Assembly (NCBI GenBank): GCA_033977485.1
Contig: CM066994.1
Span: 116,026,458 to 116,090,457 of the forward strand
Length of the DNA stretch: 64,000 nt
Reading direction: 5' to 3'
Source: Hydrangea macrophylla
Lineage: Eukaryota; Streptophyta; Magnoliopsida; Cornales; Hydrangeaceae
In this document: one piece after another, positions 33,691 to 45,132 of the stretch
How the letters are laid out: the number at the start of each line of letters is the position of its first letter
Position numbering within the stretch: the first letter of the stretch is position 1
The notes under the pieces: generated by a model
The model's database searches: none
What the model saw: only the letters and a program-made list of their open reading frames with translations
What the model was told of the DNA's origin: nothing
Program-made: the position numbers and the translations under genes

Positions 33691-34113
33691 AATAGGAGCT
33701 AGCACCTCCAATAATGCTGAGCATATCCATGTAGATTTCATTCATGCCAAAATAAAAACACAACATAGCTGGTTCACATATTTCTCTATTCACAAGCAGA
33801 TGCCTGAGTTCGTTTTTATCCTCAGTTAATGTTTTTTTTTTTCCTTTATTTGCTATCACCTCGTTTGCTATCCCCTCCTATACTATGTTTATGTTTTTTT
33901 TTATTACCTATACTAATGTTTATGTCAAACACAAAGATAATAAAGATACAAGACAATAGTCCACTGTCCTTGATGTTGTCAGCAGAAACCTGTTGAACCA
34001 TAGCAATATTGTAAGTAATTGCAATAAGGCTATGTTTAGTGGAGTAACCTGAATGCTGATATTATTACAGCATCATCCCCAATTGTGGCTGCACAATAGT
34101 AACGTGAACTTGA
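33691..34113. other. Unassigned intergenic sequence
   Basis: No coding domain. T-rich runs at 33830-33842 and 33893-33902. Nothing else recognised. Confidence 0.4.
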
Positions 34114-34118
34114 CTGCC

Positions 34119-35225
34119 TGTTTGCTTGTAATTTGCGCGGGCGTGCCAGAACCAATAGGTGGTTTGATGTGTGTGTAATCGTGCAAACTAATTTCCTATA
34201 TTGCTTGAGTGAGTGATACTCAAGGCTTTATGATCTAACTTCTAAACAGGGTGATTGTGTGTAGTGAGTAGGAAAGTACCCTCACTGAAAGTTCTTTAGC
34301 AGTACTGAAGCGCACAAGCTAAAAAGTATCAAGTTTAACAGGTAAACAAAATCACAAACGGTTCAATAAAAACAGATTTTTATTAAATGTTTGGAAAGAC
34401 TAAACAGATCTTAGGAACACCAGAAAAAGCTGAATATTCAAAAGAACAAAAAGAGAAATAACAAAAGGACAGACCTAATTGCTATTAAAGATTGAAAAAA
34501 GCAAAGACTTAAGAACGCTTTGAATGCTTCGAATATGCTGAATATTCTGAATGCTGTGTATGCTGTTTCGAGAGAGACGCGGAGTCCCTTGCTTGGATGG
34601 CCTGCCTCTTATTTATAGCGGCCTTATACATCTTCTACTTGGACAGTGATTCCTTATCTTGCGCCCCACGCTGCTTAATTGATTGGCTGATTGAAATCCT
34701 TCCTTATCTATGACTCAATGGAATCAATCCCTTCAATTTAGGGATCAGACGCATCAATCCAGCTGGCAACGAACAGATCCTTTCCTAAACGGACTCTTGT
34801 TTCTAAAACTTCTCAGAGCTGACGCCATCCTGCCAGCTGTGGATTAGCACCGCCTCTCCTACAGTCCATCGGCCTTGTCACTGCTTCTCCTGGATGAATC
34901 GGGCTCTACCTGTTTCCGTGCCCGATTTCCTTTCTTTAACCGCCCACGTCCAATCAGACTATTACTTCCATTTTTCATTACGTAGTGTCCGATTAGGGTT
35001 TCCATCTTATATCATCGGGCTGTCAACATACTGGGTTATATTTCTTCATCGCCCGAGAATCCTTACACCTGTCCGATTTCCCATCGGGCTAGCCTTACTA
35101 TACCCAACAGCTATCATCGGTCTCTCTTCTATACCTGAGTCCGATTGGTCATGAGCTCCTTGGCCCGGCCTCTCCTATAACTCGAATCGGACTCAAAAAC
35201 CTTTGACGGTTTTTGGGTGCAAACA
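34119..35225 (-). mobile_element. Solo LTR (1107 bp) with TSD CTGCC
   Basis: Starts TGTTTGC and ends GCAAACA, flanked by CTGCC at 34114-34118 and 35226-35230. No PBS, PPT or coding sequence inside. On the minus strand a CTATAAATAAG TATA box at about 34610-34622 precedes a plausible transcript start. The block 34880-35170 is CG-richer with repeated TCGGGC/CCGATT words. The 86-codon frame there is not a gene. Confidence 0.87.
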
Positions 35226-35267
35226 CTGCCCAACAATAAAAGCAGCTGAATTTAAATACCGTTGAAT

Positions 35268-35355
35268 TACTGAATGCGTTTAAAGTGTGGGATGTTATCA
35301 AAGAGAGAGTATACTGAATGCGTTTAAAGTGTGGGACGTTATCAAAGAGAGAGTA
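35268..35355 (+). repeat. 44-bp tandem duplication
   Basis: TACTGAATGCGTTTAAAGTG.. at 35268-35311 is repeated at 35312-35355 with one base difference. It lies just before the LTR-like block at 35425. Confidence 0.9.
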
Positions 35356-35424
35356 TAATGTCAATAAAGCATCTAACCTGCAGGGAGAAAATGTGAAGCA
35401 TCATGGTTTACTTCAGGGAGAAAA

Positions 35425-35792
35425 TGTGAGATTTTGGGCTCAGTTACTTTTGTTTTATTTTATAAAAACGGGTTGAAAACACACCTTAATTATATAGGAT
35501 ATGGACTTAATTTTATGACCCGATTAGTAAAATTTGTTTTGGATTTTATGGGCATATGATGGAAATGTCCAATTGAGTTTCTATATAAATCAGGGTTAGG
35601 TCCCCTCTCCTCTCTCAAGAGATAAAACACATTATTTTCCATCAAGCTAACAGTGATAAAGGAAGAGAGTAAGGAGAGACAGCCCTAACTCCTAATCCTC
35701 GATTGCTATCTTCTCGTCCTTTTATGATGACAAATCCAGGTACGTAAATTAATTATTTGTGTTCTATGTTTCTAATATGGTATGATCTAACA
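35425..35792 (+). mobile_element. Copia-type LTR (368 bp)
   Basis: Starts TGTGAGATTTTGGGC and ends GATCTAACA. It contains a CTATATAAATC TATA box at about 35580-35592 on the plus strand. Immediately right is TAGTATCAGAGCC (35795-35807), a Met-tRNA PBS variant. Immediately left is CAGGGAGAAAA, a polypurine-tract-like run. No flanking TSD. The internal coding region is missing on both sides apart from possible short remnants. Confidence 0.65.
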
Positions 35793-35971
35793 GTTAGTAT
35801 CAGAGCCACTATATTAGGGCAAAACCGTTTTTGATATATATACATATATACTGAAAATCTGATTTACAGTCTAGAAACCCATCTATAATTTATAATCGGT
35901 GCATTGGTAATCCGTTTATACTACTAATACGAATTGTGTATATATATATTAATATATATATATATAGATAT

Positions 35972-36176
35972 ACAAAAATTCTATGGAGAGGGCGCCCTCT
36001 CTTTAATAAAGAGAGGGCGCCCTCTCTTTAATATAGAGAGGGCTTCTGTTTTGGCCGTCAGATCATGTTTAAAAAGTGTGAAGTGACAAAACTGCCCTTA
36101 ATAAAAACATGATCTGACGGTCAAAACAGAGGTCCTCTCTTTATTAAAGAGAGGACGCCCTCTCTATAGCCTGACT
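35972..36176. mobile_element. MITE, copy B of the family at 11268 (205 bp)
   Basis: Inverse orientation to copy A. The right end inverted reads GTCAGGCTATAGAGAGGGCG; the left end is ACAAAAATTCTATGGAGAGG. An internal 30-bp AGAGAGGGCGCCCTCTCTTT unit is duplicated near the left end. Flanks are (TA)n. Confidence 0.7.
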
Positions 36177-38509
36177 CTATAGATATATATATATATTTAT
36201 ATTTTTTCACATTGTTGCATAGTCTCTTTCGTATTGTTTCACATCTGGAATACAAGAAAAAGCTACCTCAAAATCCCATAGATTTTGGTAATCCAAACAA
36301 GTCCCTAACGAAGCTTGAAAACCAGCTCACTCAAACACCTTCTTCTCGGCGCCGCACGATCTACAAGAAAACCCTTCCACTCTGCCTCTCTTGGTTTTCG
36401 TATATGCACAGAACATCATGAACATGTATGTCACAAAGGCATTCTTGGGCTGGAACCACAACTGCAATTCTAATTAATTTAATTAAAAAAAAAGGCATTC
36501 TTGGACTGGAACCACAACTGCAATTCTAATTAATTTAATTAAAAAAATGCGTATTGTTCCCTTAGAAGTTAGAACTAATTTGTATGAGCCTCCTACCCTT
36601 TGATTATATGCTGAGCCATTAAATGGCAGGTGTTAATAATTACCACTTAAAAACTAGCCCACTTACAAGGGTTTGATCTTATGTGTGTGGAACACATGGT
36701 TCACCCAACAGTTTTGGTGTTTATGCACCGAAGTAATTTTGGATAGGTAACATTTATTCTCGGGTAAGGAACTTTTGTTCCGTGATGGAAACATTTGTTT
36801 CTATAAAAATTACACAGACCACTTTGGAATAATGGTATAGGTACACCAAAACTACTTTTGTGTATTGCAGTGGGACTCTATTTTGTTACGTACTCCAAAA
36901 AAAAGAAAAATAAATAAGTAAAATAAAGGTCAGGGTATGGCAGTATTTTCCATTACTTTCGTGAATTATATCACAAAATACGTACCCGCGCATAGTGCTG
37001 GGTCCAATGCTAGTATACATATATATATACATATATATATATTAGTATTGTATGCAACTATACGCACATAATTGACGTGTATGTGTGATAGTGTGGGTAA
37101 CATACAAATTATACAATCTGACATGGGTTGCTCACTATTTTGTTTTGATATTGAATACATTGTAGGTTAGTGCAATATAATATCATTTGTTGCTCATAAT
37201 TACATATTAGTGTATGTCTACACATTATGTATCAACAAGTAATAACCTGTGAATTGTTTGTTTACGAACAGTGAACCTTTTAAGTTTTAATTACAGAATA
37301 TTTTCACACTATTCATAATTACAAATTAGTTCAGTAAATTGCATTAAAAAAAACTATGGTAAAAGAGGGTGATCATGTACTTGTGCCTGTTCAATATGAA
37401 CAAGCGCACCGCTCAAATCAAGGGCATGTTTGGCTTTGCTATTAATTACATAAGACTTGCACTTATGTTTACCAAATACATCACATATGTTTAAGACTTA
37501 TACTAATAATACTGTATGGTATGACATATATATATATACATATACCATCATTATATGATATCTCTGGTACTTGGGTTTGACAAGCAAACTGGAAAGAATT
37601 GATTCTCTGTTATGTGACTAAAAGTGATCAATTTGTTACAAGTCAATATCATTTGTTGGTCATAATTACACATTGTACATTGCTACATTATTATAATTAT
37701 TTTTTTAAATATATGAATAATTCTTTTAAGAATAGTGAAGCTTTAGTCCATATTTACAAAGCAGTATATATTGTGATTCAATATTACAAATTGGTTACAT
37801 GTTTGAATTGTTATTAAGGGATTGTGTGAACATTTTCATAAAACAATGTACTATTTTTTCCGAACATTCATTTTGTTTTTCCAAACAGTGTAGTGAACAT
37901 TTGTCAAAAATAATTTGGAACATGGTCTAGTGTTGTAGGCACTTTTCCTTTGATATGCACAATCATCAACCCAAAGGAGGTAATTGTGCGTTGTAATTTG
38001 GAAAGTGGAATCAAGTACATAAGCATTGTTCATTAAATTTTAGAATTTGAATACCAACATAGATGATTCTTGGAACCGTTTTTTCTTTTCTTTTCTTTTT
38101 CTTTTTCCACCTCGCAAATTGTGATTTCTATATATTTGTGGCCTTCACTCCATGGAGCCCAAAATTCTAGCAAATTTACAAAGAGGGGATTTAAGTTTTT
38201 TTTAGATCAGTCAGCTTTTGATAAGTCTCATTTGTTATGCCAACCACACACCCCAAAAGCACGCACACGCACGGATAACCCAGAAAAAAGGGGGGAAGTT
38301 TAAAGGTATTGATAGTAGTTACCTCATGAGGTTGAAGGCAATAAGCCACAACATTTGTTGACAATACTGCAATACTACTCTCTCTTTGGAAGTGCTTATA
38401 TGTCTATTTTATGTAAATATAGCACAAAGTATTTATTGCCATCTGCAGTGCTTAGATACTTGTGTGTTTCCTATTCCTAGGAGTGAATAGAGAGAGAAAT
38501 AAATCCAAA
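36177..38509. other. AT-rich intergenic region
   Basis: A 56-bp exact-type tandem duplication lies at 36435-36546 (unit AAAGGCATTCTTGG..). (TA)n runs occur at 36180-36195 and 37017-37041. No domain was recognised in any frame. Short frames at 36212-38303 are chance. Confidence 0.4.
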
Positions 38510-40275
38510 AGATACTTTCCAACTGGAAGTGTCAAATGTTGTCCATGGCTGGTAGGGCTACTCTTATTAAATTTACTCTGGAGGCTATTCCTAACCATCT
38601 AATGCACACTACTTTGCTTCCTATTTCTATCTGTAATCAACTGGATCACATCAATAGAAATTTTCTTTGGGGGGATCAGGTAGGGAAGAGGAAAATTCAT
38701 TTGGTTTGTTGGGATAAAGCTTGCCTTGATAAGATTCAAGGAGGTCTTGGACTAAGAAGTAGCCACGAGAATAACTTAGCTATGCTGAGTAATCTCGGGT
38801 GGAATATCCTTAATTCCAAAGACCACCTTTGGACTAAAGTTATTGTTAGCAAGTATCTTAATGGCAACCCTCTTTCGGAGTGGAAGGCCACGAGAAGAAA
38901 CTCTAACATATGGAAAGGGATCCTAGGTTCTAAGGATCTCCTTAGAACTGATACCAAATGGCATGATTGGTGGTGTGGCAACTCTAATATGTCCCAGGTT
39001 CAGCCTCATCCTGAAGCCACTGACCTCAGAGTTAAGGAAATTATTTCTACCCATGGGACTTGGCAAATTGATGCTATCCAACAATGGCTTTCTGACGAGG
39101 AAAGAAGTCAGATTGTCAAAATTTCGCTGCCTAAATTTAGTCAGGTGGAGGATTTCCCTTCTTGGGCTCCTTCAAGAAATGGTAGATTCAGTCCTTCTAG
39201 TGTGTATAAAATTTTGAGTGGTATCTCTGAGATGCCTTGTAGCAATATTTGGAGGGATCTTTGGAAATGGAAAGTCCCCTATCGTTTGAAATTCTTCCTT
39301 TGGAAATGCATTCAAGATAGACTTCCCTCAAGGAATCTTCTTAAAATTAGAAACATTTCTCCTGATTCCTCTTGTCCGAGATGCTCCTTTTGGAAAGAGG
39401 ATACTATTCATATTCTGAGGGACTGCCCGAAAGCTCAAAGCCTTTGGACTTTGATTTGCCCTCTACTATTGATATTTTAAATTTGTTTCTCCCCAGTTCC
39501 AACTGGATTCATAAGAGAATGAATGGCACTAATATGAATACGTTCGTTAATCTACGTAATGATATTCTCTTCATTGTAGGTAGTTGGCACTTATGGAAAG
39601 AAAGAAATAATTTGGTGTTCAGAGGGAAAACAAATCATGACAGACAAATTGCTAAAATGGCTAAAGATCTTGGATTGGATATTTTGAAAGCTTTCCAAAG
39701 AGATTGTGTGCAAAATATTACTGTTCAAGGAAATCTTATCCATTGGTATCCCCCTTATGTAGGTTCCCTCAAGCTCAATACAGATGGGAGCAGCAGAGGA
39801 AACCCGGTCAAGTCGGATTTGGAGGGCTCATCAGAGATGCCCAAGGAAGATGGAGAGCAGGCTACTACGGAGATCTTGGGAACTGTACAAGCCTCTATGG
39901 CGAACTTCACAGTATCAAAGAAGGACTTGAATTAGCTTTACGAGATGTTGTGGTGGAGACAGACTCCCTCAATGCTTGCCAATTAATTCTTAATCAAGAT
40001 GATAATCACCCTCTCAATGTGATTATAGAACAATGCAAATGCTTAATTAAGTTATGTAAAGGATGTATTACACATGTCTTTAGGGAAGGCAATAGATGTG
40101 CGGACCTCCTTGCTAATTTTGGGGCCGACCAATTGGAATCTCTTGTTTTGTTAGAGTCCCCGATTAGGGAACTTTGTATGCCTTTAATGGCAGACCTTTA
40201 TGGCACTAGCTTCCCACGTGGAAGCTAATGTCCTACTTGTTTATTTTCTTTCGTACCAAAAAAAAAAAAAAATTA
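38510..40275 (+). mobile_element. L1 LINE, 5'-truncated ORF2 tail with RNase H
   Basis: Starts inside ORF2 at the W-K-x-x-M-L-S-M-A-G-R block after the RT. It then shows the zf-RVT domain (GGLGLRS.., IWRDLWKWKVPYRLKFFLWK.., CPRC..ED..H..CP; about 38560-39440) and a plant-type RNase H domain (LKLNTDGSSRGNP, then FGGLIRDAQGRW, VETDS, NRCADLLANFGA; about 39770-40220). The reading frame changes twice (about 39440 and 39805), so it is inactive. A TGG..AGC stop region at 40228 is followed by a short 3' UTR and a poly-A run at 40258-40273. Matching CAAAAGA words on both sides may be its TSD. Confidence 0.92.
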
Positions 40276-40336
40276 CAAAAGAAGCTATGAGACCTAGCGG
40301 GAAAGTGGTTCAGGTGAATATCAACACCATTTCCAG

Positions 40337-41069
40337 GGGGAAGATTGGTATTTGGAAGACGGATGTATGCGTCGTACAGAGATCAGAGGACCAATTTCAG
40401 GGAAAATGTTGAGGACATTGCAAGCTATTCATTACTCTATTTTGGGTCTCGACAGGTGCGATCAGTATTATAGAAATTAATTAGACGGCCATCGACACTA
40501 TCAGTACTACTATTACTTTCTTGTTCTTCTTTTCTACAAATTTTTTTACCATATTATCTTACAGCATGTCTGTTGAGCTTTTTCTTCTCTGTGACAGGTT
40601 GAGGACAAAAGGATCATGAGATTAAGGTATTTCTCTTGGTTTATATCATCTTTTCCACGTTTGAATTTTTTTCCCCCCGTCTCTCCTGTCCTTAATGATA
40701 GCATATTAAATAAAGCACATTATATTTCTCCATTTTCCTTTGTGCTTTATCTTAATTATTCTAAAGAGTATCAATAAATATTTTCTAAATTCTAACTTTT
40801 TTTCTTTTAAAAAAATGAGCCTGTAGCTGGAAACGAAGGAATTGGTCTGGCTTTCTTGTTTGGTATTTTAGGCATTACGTATATACTTGTCCTTGCAAAA
40901 AGCCTTGGAAATGTAGGACTAGCTTGGAAATAAATTTTCACGAGTGTTTTTTCTTCTCAATCCTAACTTTAGATACATCATATATTTTTCTACTACTAAA
41001 TAAGAAAATGTAAAAGGAGGTTTATAATTTGAGGGAAGAAAGATGGTGCTTGAAACTATGTTTCATGAG
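40337..41069 (+). pseudogene. Three small host-gene exons of unknown product
   Basis: Exon 40337-40455 (acceptor ATTTCCAG, donor CAG/GTGCG) codes a basic segment with RRMYASYRDQRTNFRENVED. Exon 40598-40626 (acceptor TCTGTGACAG, donor AAG/GTATTT) codes VEDKRIMRLR. A possible third, 41043-41069, continues in phase, but its acceptor lacks a pyrimidine tract. Phases agree (0, then 2 to 2). I do not recognise the protein. The following J-domain exons on the same strand at 45133-45357 may belong to the same gene. The L1 element at 38510 sits directly upstream, perhaps in an intron. Confidence 0.4.
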
Positions 41070-41160
41070 GTATTCAATCTTGCTTGCTCTGTACCATGTT
41101 TAGAAGCAATATTATTGGTGCACTATCTATATCTATATAATATATATCTATTTAATATAG

Positions 41161-41460
41161 TGTTAAGTTACCAACTACTCCAAAAGCTTAAGCTATTAGA
41201 GAATGGGCCCAACAATGTATATCAAGCTTCAACACCCTCCCTCACGTGCAACCCCGACTTGCACGTGGAGAGCAAACAAACCAAACTCTATCATATTGGA
41301 GACAAATAACAAAGTGCAAATATGCACAACAAAGCGGGGATGGAGAGTCGAACCCAGGACCTCCCACAAACAAGGCTTTGATACCATGTTAAGTTACCAA
41401 CTACTCCAAAAGCTTAAGCTATTAGAGAATGGGCCCAACAATGTATATCAAGCTTCAACA
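41161..41460 (-). mobile_element. TRIM retrotransposon, copy 2 (300 bp)
   Basis: LTRs 41161-41234 and 41387-41460, 74 bp each, very similar to the copy at 33391. The same minus-strand organisation applies: a PBS variant TGGTATCAAAGCC next to the right LTR and purine tract GAGGGAGGG next to the left. No TSD could be recognised, unlike copy 1. Confidence 0.9.
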
Positions 41461-42109
41461 GAGGAATGATTTTGTTGACTAGGACACTTTTGACTCTTAA
41501 TTTACGTCATCATCATAGGGTCCAAAATTGTCCCCACTCTTCACCACTTTCTTAAATTTAAATATTGAAAATTTTGAAACTCCCCACACTCTTTACACCT
41601 TTTTGCAATTGCCTCCCCTCTCCCTCTCTCTCTGTCTCTCTCAACACTCTCTTTCTCTACATCATTCTCCCTTCTCTCAACACTCTTTCTCTATAGATTA
41701 TGTATGTGTATTGTCTAAATATTAGTATTATAAAAATTATTTTTATAAAGGGTCCAAAATTATTGTACCTACTCTTTTCCAATTTCTTAAATTTAAATTT
41801 TGAAACTTTTGATTCACACTTTTTTGCATTTTTGCACACTCCCCCAACCCAGCTACCTCATTTCTCTCTCTCTCTCTCTCTAAATATTAAGATGTATCTA
41901 AAAATTAATAATATATTTTTATAAAAATATGATTAATTTAGGTTTAAACAGAATATATATATATATATATATTCGACGGGGGGAGGGACCATGATCTGTT
42001 ATGCTATTTTGAACTTCATGCTGGAAGGCTATTCAAGTTTTTTATTGTTATTTTTATCAGTTCCATTTTTGTACATTAAGTACGTATTGTTATTCAGAAC
42101 TCAAGTGCT
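41461..42109. other. Intergenic sequence with a diverged 100-bp direct repeat
   Basis: 41517-41620 and 41748-41850 are diverged direct copies (AGGGTCCAAAATT.., TTTCTTAAATTTAAAT..). They are separated and followed by CT microsatellites (41620-41650, 41863-41881). A (TA)n run lies at 41951-41971. Confidence 0.5.
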
Positions 42110-42117
42110 ATAAAGAA

Positions 42118-45017
42118 TAGTGTTTTAAAAGGCAAAAGCGCTAGGCGGAGCGTCTCATTACCTTTGAGGCGAGGCGTAAGTCTTGAGGTGTGAGGCGAAA
42201 GCCTTTTGATTTTTAATAAGAAAATTATGTTTTTAAACCATAAACCGTAAAATAAATTTGCAAACCAACTCCAAGTTAAGTTCACGTATTACTAAGGAAC
42301 CAACGAAGCTTTTCACATTAATTCTTCTTTCATTCAAATCACCATCTCCAATTCTCCATCCAATATATCAATTAGTGATGATGCTCCATATCATCATATT
42401 CTCCCGCTTCCTCCTCATTTGGGTGTTTCTTACAGCTTTCCTTTGTATTTGTCTCCATCTTCGCCTTTGATGACCAATCCCTATTTTTGCAAAACTTTTT
42501 GTAAGAAGCGTGCGTACGCTGTTGGGATTATATCACATGTGGAATAATCCCATTAATTTAGGGATTGTGATTTGGCTAGATTCCTATTGTGATTTGGTTT
42601 CCTTTATGATAGAGTTGTATTACTTGTCCAATAAGTAATGGGTTGTAAGCTCTATATATAGGGATGTTGTATAGGAATTTATGTAAGCCCTTGGTGTACC
42701 AAGTTGGGGGTCTCCCCTCATGGGGGTACATGGTCTAGGGTGAGAGAGATATTAATCACTGGGGTTTTTCTGTGAGGATTGTTCACAATGATAGGGATGT
42801 GAGGTAGGGATGGGTATTTCTTTATCTCTGTGATTTCTCTATGTTACAGTGATTAATTGTGTTAGGTTCTTTGGGGTATTGAGTGGGGAGAGTACAAGGG
42901 TTTTGTATTTGGGTTATGGGATTTAATTCATGTAAATTGTACCATGTTTTACTCAATAGTGAAAGAATGGATCTCTCGAGTGTGGACGTAGGCAGGTGTT
43001 TGGCCGAACCACGTAGAAATCTGTGTGTCTTTTCTTTGGTGTGTTTGTTTAATTACTGTTCATGTGTGTGTGTTTATTTAGGGGAATTTGGTTCCGTGTG
43101 TTAAATTCCCAACAAGTGGTATCAGAGCTATGGTTGTCAGATCATGGTGACAGAGGCGCACGGTGACAGTGGAGATTAGCAGCACGGTGGTATAAAAAAA
43201 GGGGAAAAAAAAGGGAGGAAAATCTGATGATGCAGCATGGTGACAGTGACATGATGTGGCCGACGGTGGACTAGTGTACATGATGAAGATTATGAGTTGC
43301 AGAATTCTTGAGGATTTAGATTCAAAGCATTGGATGGGTAAGTATCCAGTGTGGCAAGGGGTCGCAAATCAAGGTTTTTGATTTGTTGGTATTTCAAGTA
43401 TTTAGCGGGACTAGTTATGGGACATGTTGTCAAGGTTTTCAAGCGCTACAGATTTATCGGTGGGTGTAGATTTGCAAGATTCTGCACGGATTGGAATTTA
43501 TTTTTCTTGGTGATAGATTCTATATATTGCAGCAGGTTGGGATCTAGGGCCGAAAAATAAATTTGATGCTACTGTGGTTGTAGCAGGTTGCGTATGGTGG
43601 AGAGGTTCTCACATTCCACTCATATGGCCATTTCTCTTGGGTTGTTGGATTCCGGATACGGTAAGTATGTGCTTCTGGAGAAAATAATTTGATGGGTTCC
43701 AAGAAGACGGGGGCAGACACAGGCGCAATTATCCGACAGAGGTAATTGTTAGGATACTGCACGTAGGAACGTTGATCAAATATTTTTGGAGCATGTTCGC
43801 TATTTGGGTGGTGTGATATTGATCCCAAAGTTGCGGAGGAATCTAATATTGTTGCTGAAATCACACACGGCGGTTGAGAGAAGTGTACATGGTTTGTGTC
43901 GTCTGGTTGGTCCTCGATGGAAAATTCTTGCAAGTGGGGTGAATGGTTTATTTCACGGTTAAGACGATGGTGAGGGGAAATCCTGTTGGGGAGAAAAAGG
44001 GATCGAGGCTCTTCTCTAGTAGAGTTAATGCTTATAATTAACTTGGGGTAGTTGCACATGTATTGGCCGCGTTTTGACGAATCGGAGGTGTTGAGACCAT
44101 ATTGATTCGGGGTGTGCACGCTGGTACGGAAGACGGTCAATGGCAAGCGGTTACAAAGTCGTCAATTTTGTGGGTGCTCCGGTTGAGGGAGTGGTGATCA
44201 TGTGTGATAAATTGATTGGACAGTTTCCCCACAAGTGATAGAGGGGGTGATTGTTGGGATTATATCACATGTGGGATAATCCCATTAATTTAGGGATTGT
44301 GATTTGGCTAGATTCCTATTGTGATTTGGTCTCCTTTATGATAGAGTTGTATTACTTGTCCAATAAGTAATGGGTTGTAAGCTCTATATATATAGGGATG
44401 TTGTATAGGAATTTATATAAGCCCTTGGTGTACCAAGTTGGGGGTCTCCCCTCATGGGGGTACATGGTCTAGGGTGAGAGAGATATTAATCACTGGGGTT
44501 TTTCTGTGAGGATTGTTCACAATGATAGGGATGTGAGGTAGGGATGGGTATTTCTTTATCTCTGTGATTTCTCTATGTTACAGTGATTAATTGTGTCAGG
44601 TTCTTTGGGGTATTGAGTGGGGAGAGTACAAGGGTTTTGTATTTGGGTTATGGGATTTAATTCATGTAACTTGTACCATGTTTTACTCAATAGTGAAAGA
44701 ATGGATCTCTCGAGTGTGGACGTAGGCAGGTGTTTGGCCGAACCACGTAGAAATCTGTGTCTTTTCTTTGGTGTGTTTGTTTAATTACTGTTCATGTGTG
44801 TGTGTTTATTTGGGGGAATTTGGTTCCGTGTGTTAAATTCCCAACATACGCCTCATGTGCCTTAAAGCTCAAAAAGTGCAAAAGGCTCAATTTTTTTGTA
44901 TGCCTAGTGGAAGAAGCAAAAAGCCTTTGAAGGCCAGAGCATAATTTCTAGAGCCTTTGAGGCTTTTTGGCCTAGCCTCGCCTCAAGGTGTGCCTTGCCA
45001 TGCCTTTTAAAACACTG
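42118..45017. mobile_element. hAT element, second member of the GGCG family, TSD ATAAAGAA
   Basis: Ends TAGTGTTTTAAAAGGC and, inverted, CAGTGTTTTAAAAGGC, with the exact 8-bp repeat ATAAAGAA outside (42110-42117, 45018-45025). Subterminal AGGCG/GCCTT words occur on both sides. Without the LTR element nested in it (42520-44846) it is about 570 bp, with no transposase. The ends resemble those of 17012-18176. Confidence 0.88.
42520..44846 (+). mobile_element. Complete young non-coding LTR retrotransposon (2327 bp)
   Basis: Two 595-bp LTRs (42520-43114 and 44252-44846) start TGTTGGGATTATATC and end AAATTCCCAACA. I count about six substitutions and two 2-bp indels between them, roughly 1 percent. 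PBS TGGTATCAGAGCTATGG at 43117-43133. Polypurine tract GATAGAGGGGGTGA ends at 44250. Target duplication TACGC (42515-42519, 44847-44851). The 1.1-kb interior has no gag or pol domain in any frame. It is an intermediate-size non-autonomous element, and the PBS suggests trans-mobilisation by a copia-type element. Confidence 0.93.
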
Positions 45018-45029
45018 ATAAAGAAAGAA

Positions 45030-45033
<4 letters not shown>

Positions 45034-45107
<74 letters not shown>
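45034..45107. repeat. (CT)n(CA)n microsatellite
   Basis: About 20 CT units followed by two CA-rich runs, just upstream of the J-domain exon acceptor. Confidence 0.93.
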
Positions 45108-45132
45108 AAATACGTTCTACTCTCCCATGCAG

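Noticed and set aside
34894..35154. 86-codon plus-strand ORF
   Set aside because: It lies inside a solo LTR, opposite to its TATA orientation, with no domain.
43544..44146. 200-codon minus-strand ORF inside the young LTR element
   Set aside because: It runs against the element's PBS/PPT orientation and has no gag, pol or other domain. It is most likely chance in a non-coding interior.
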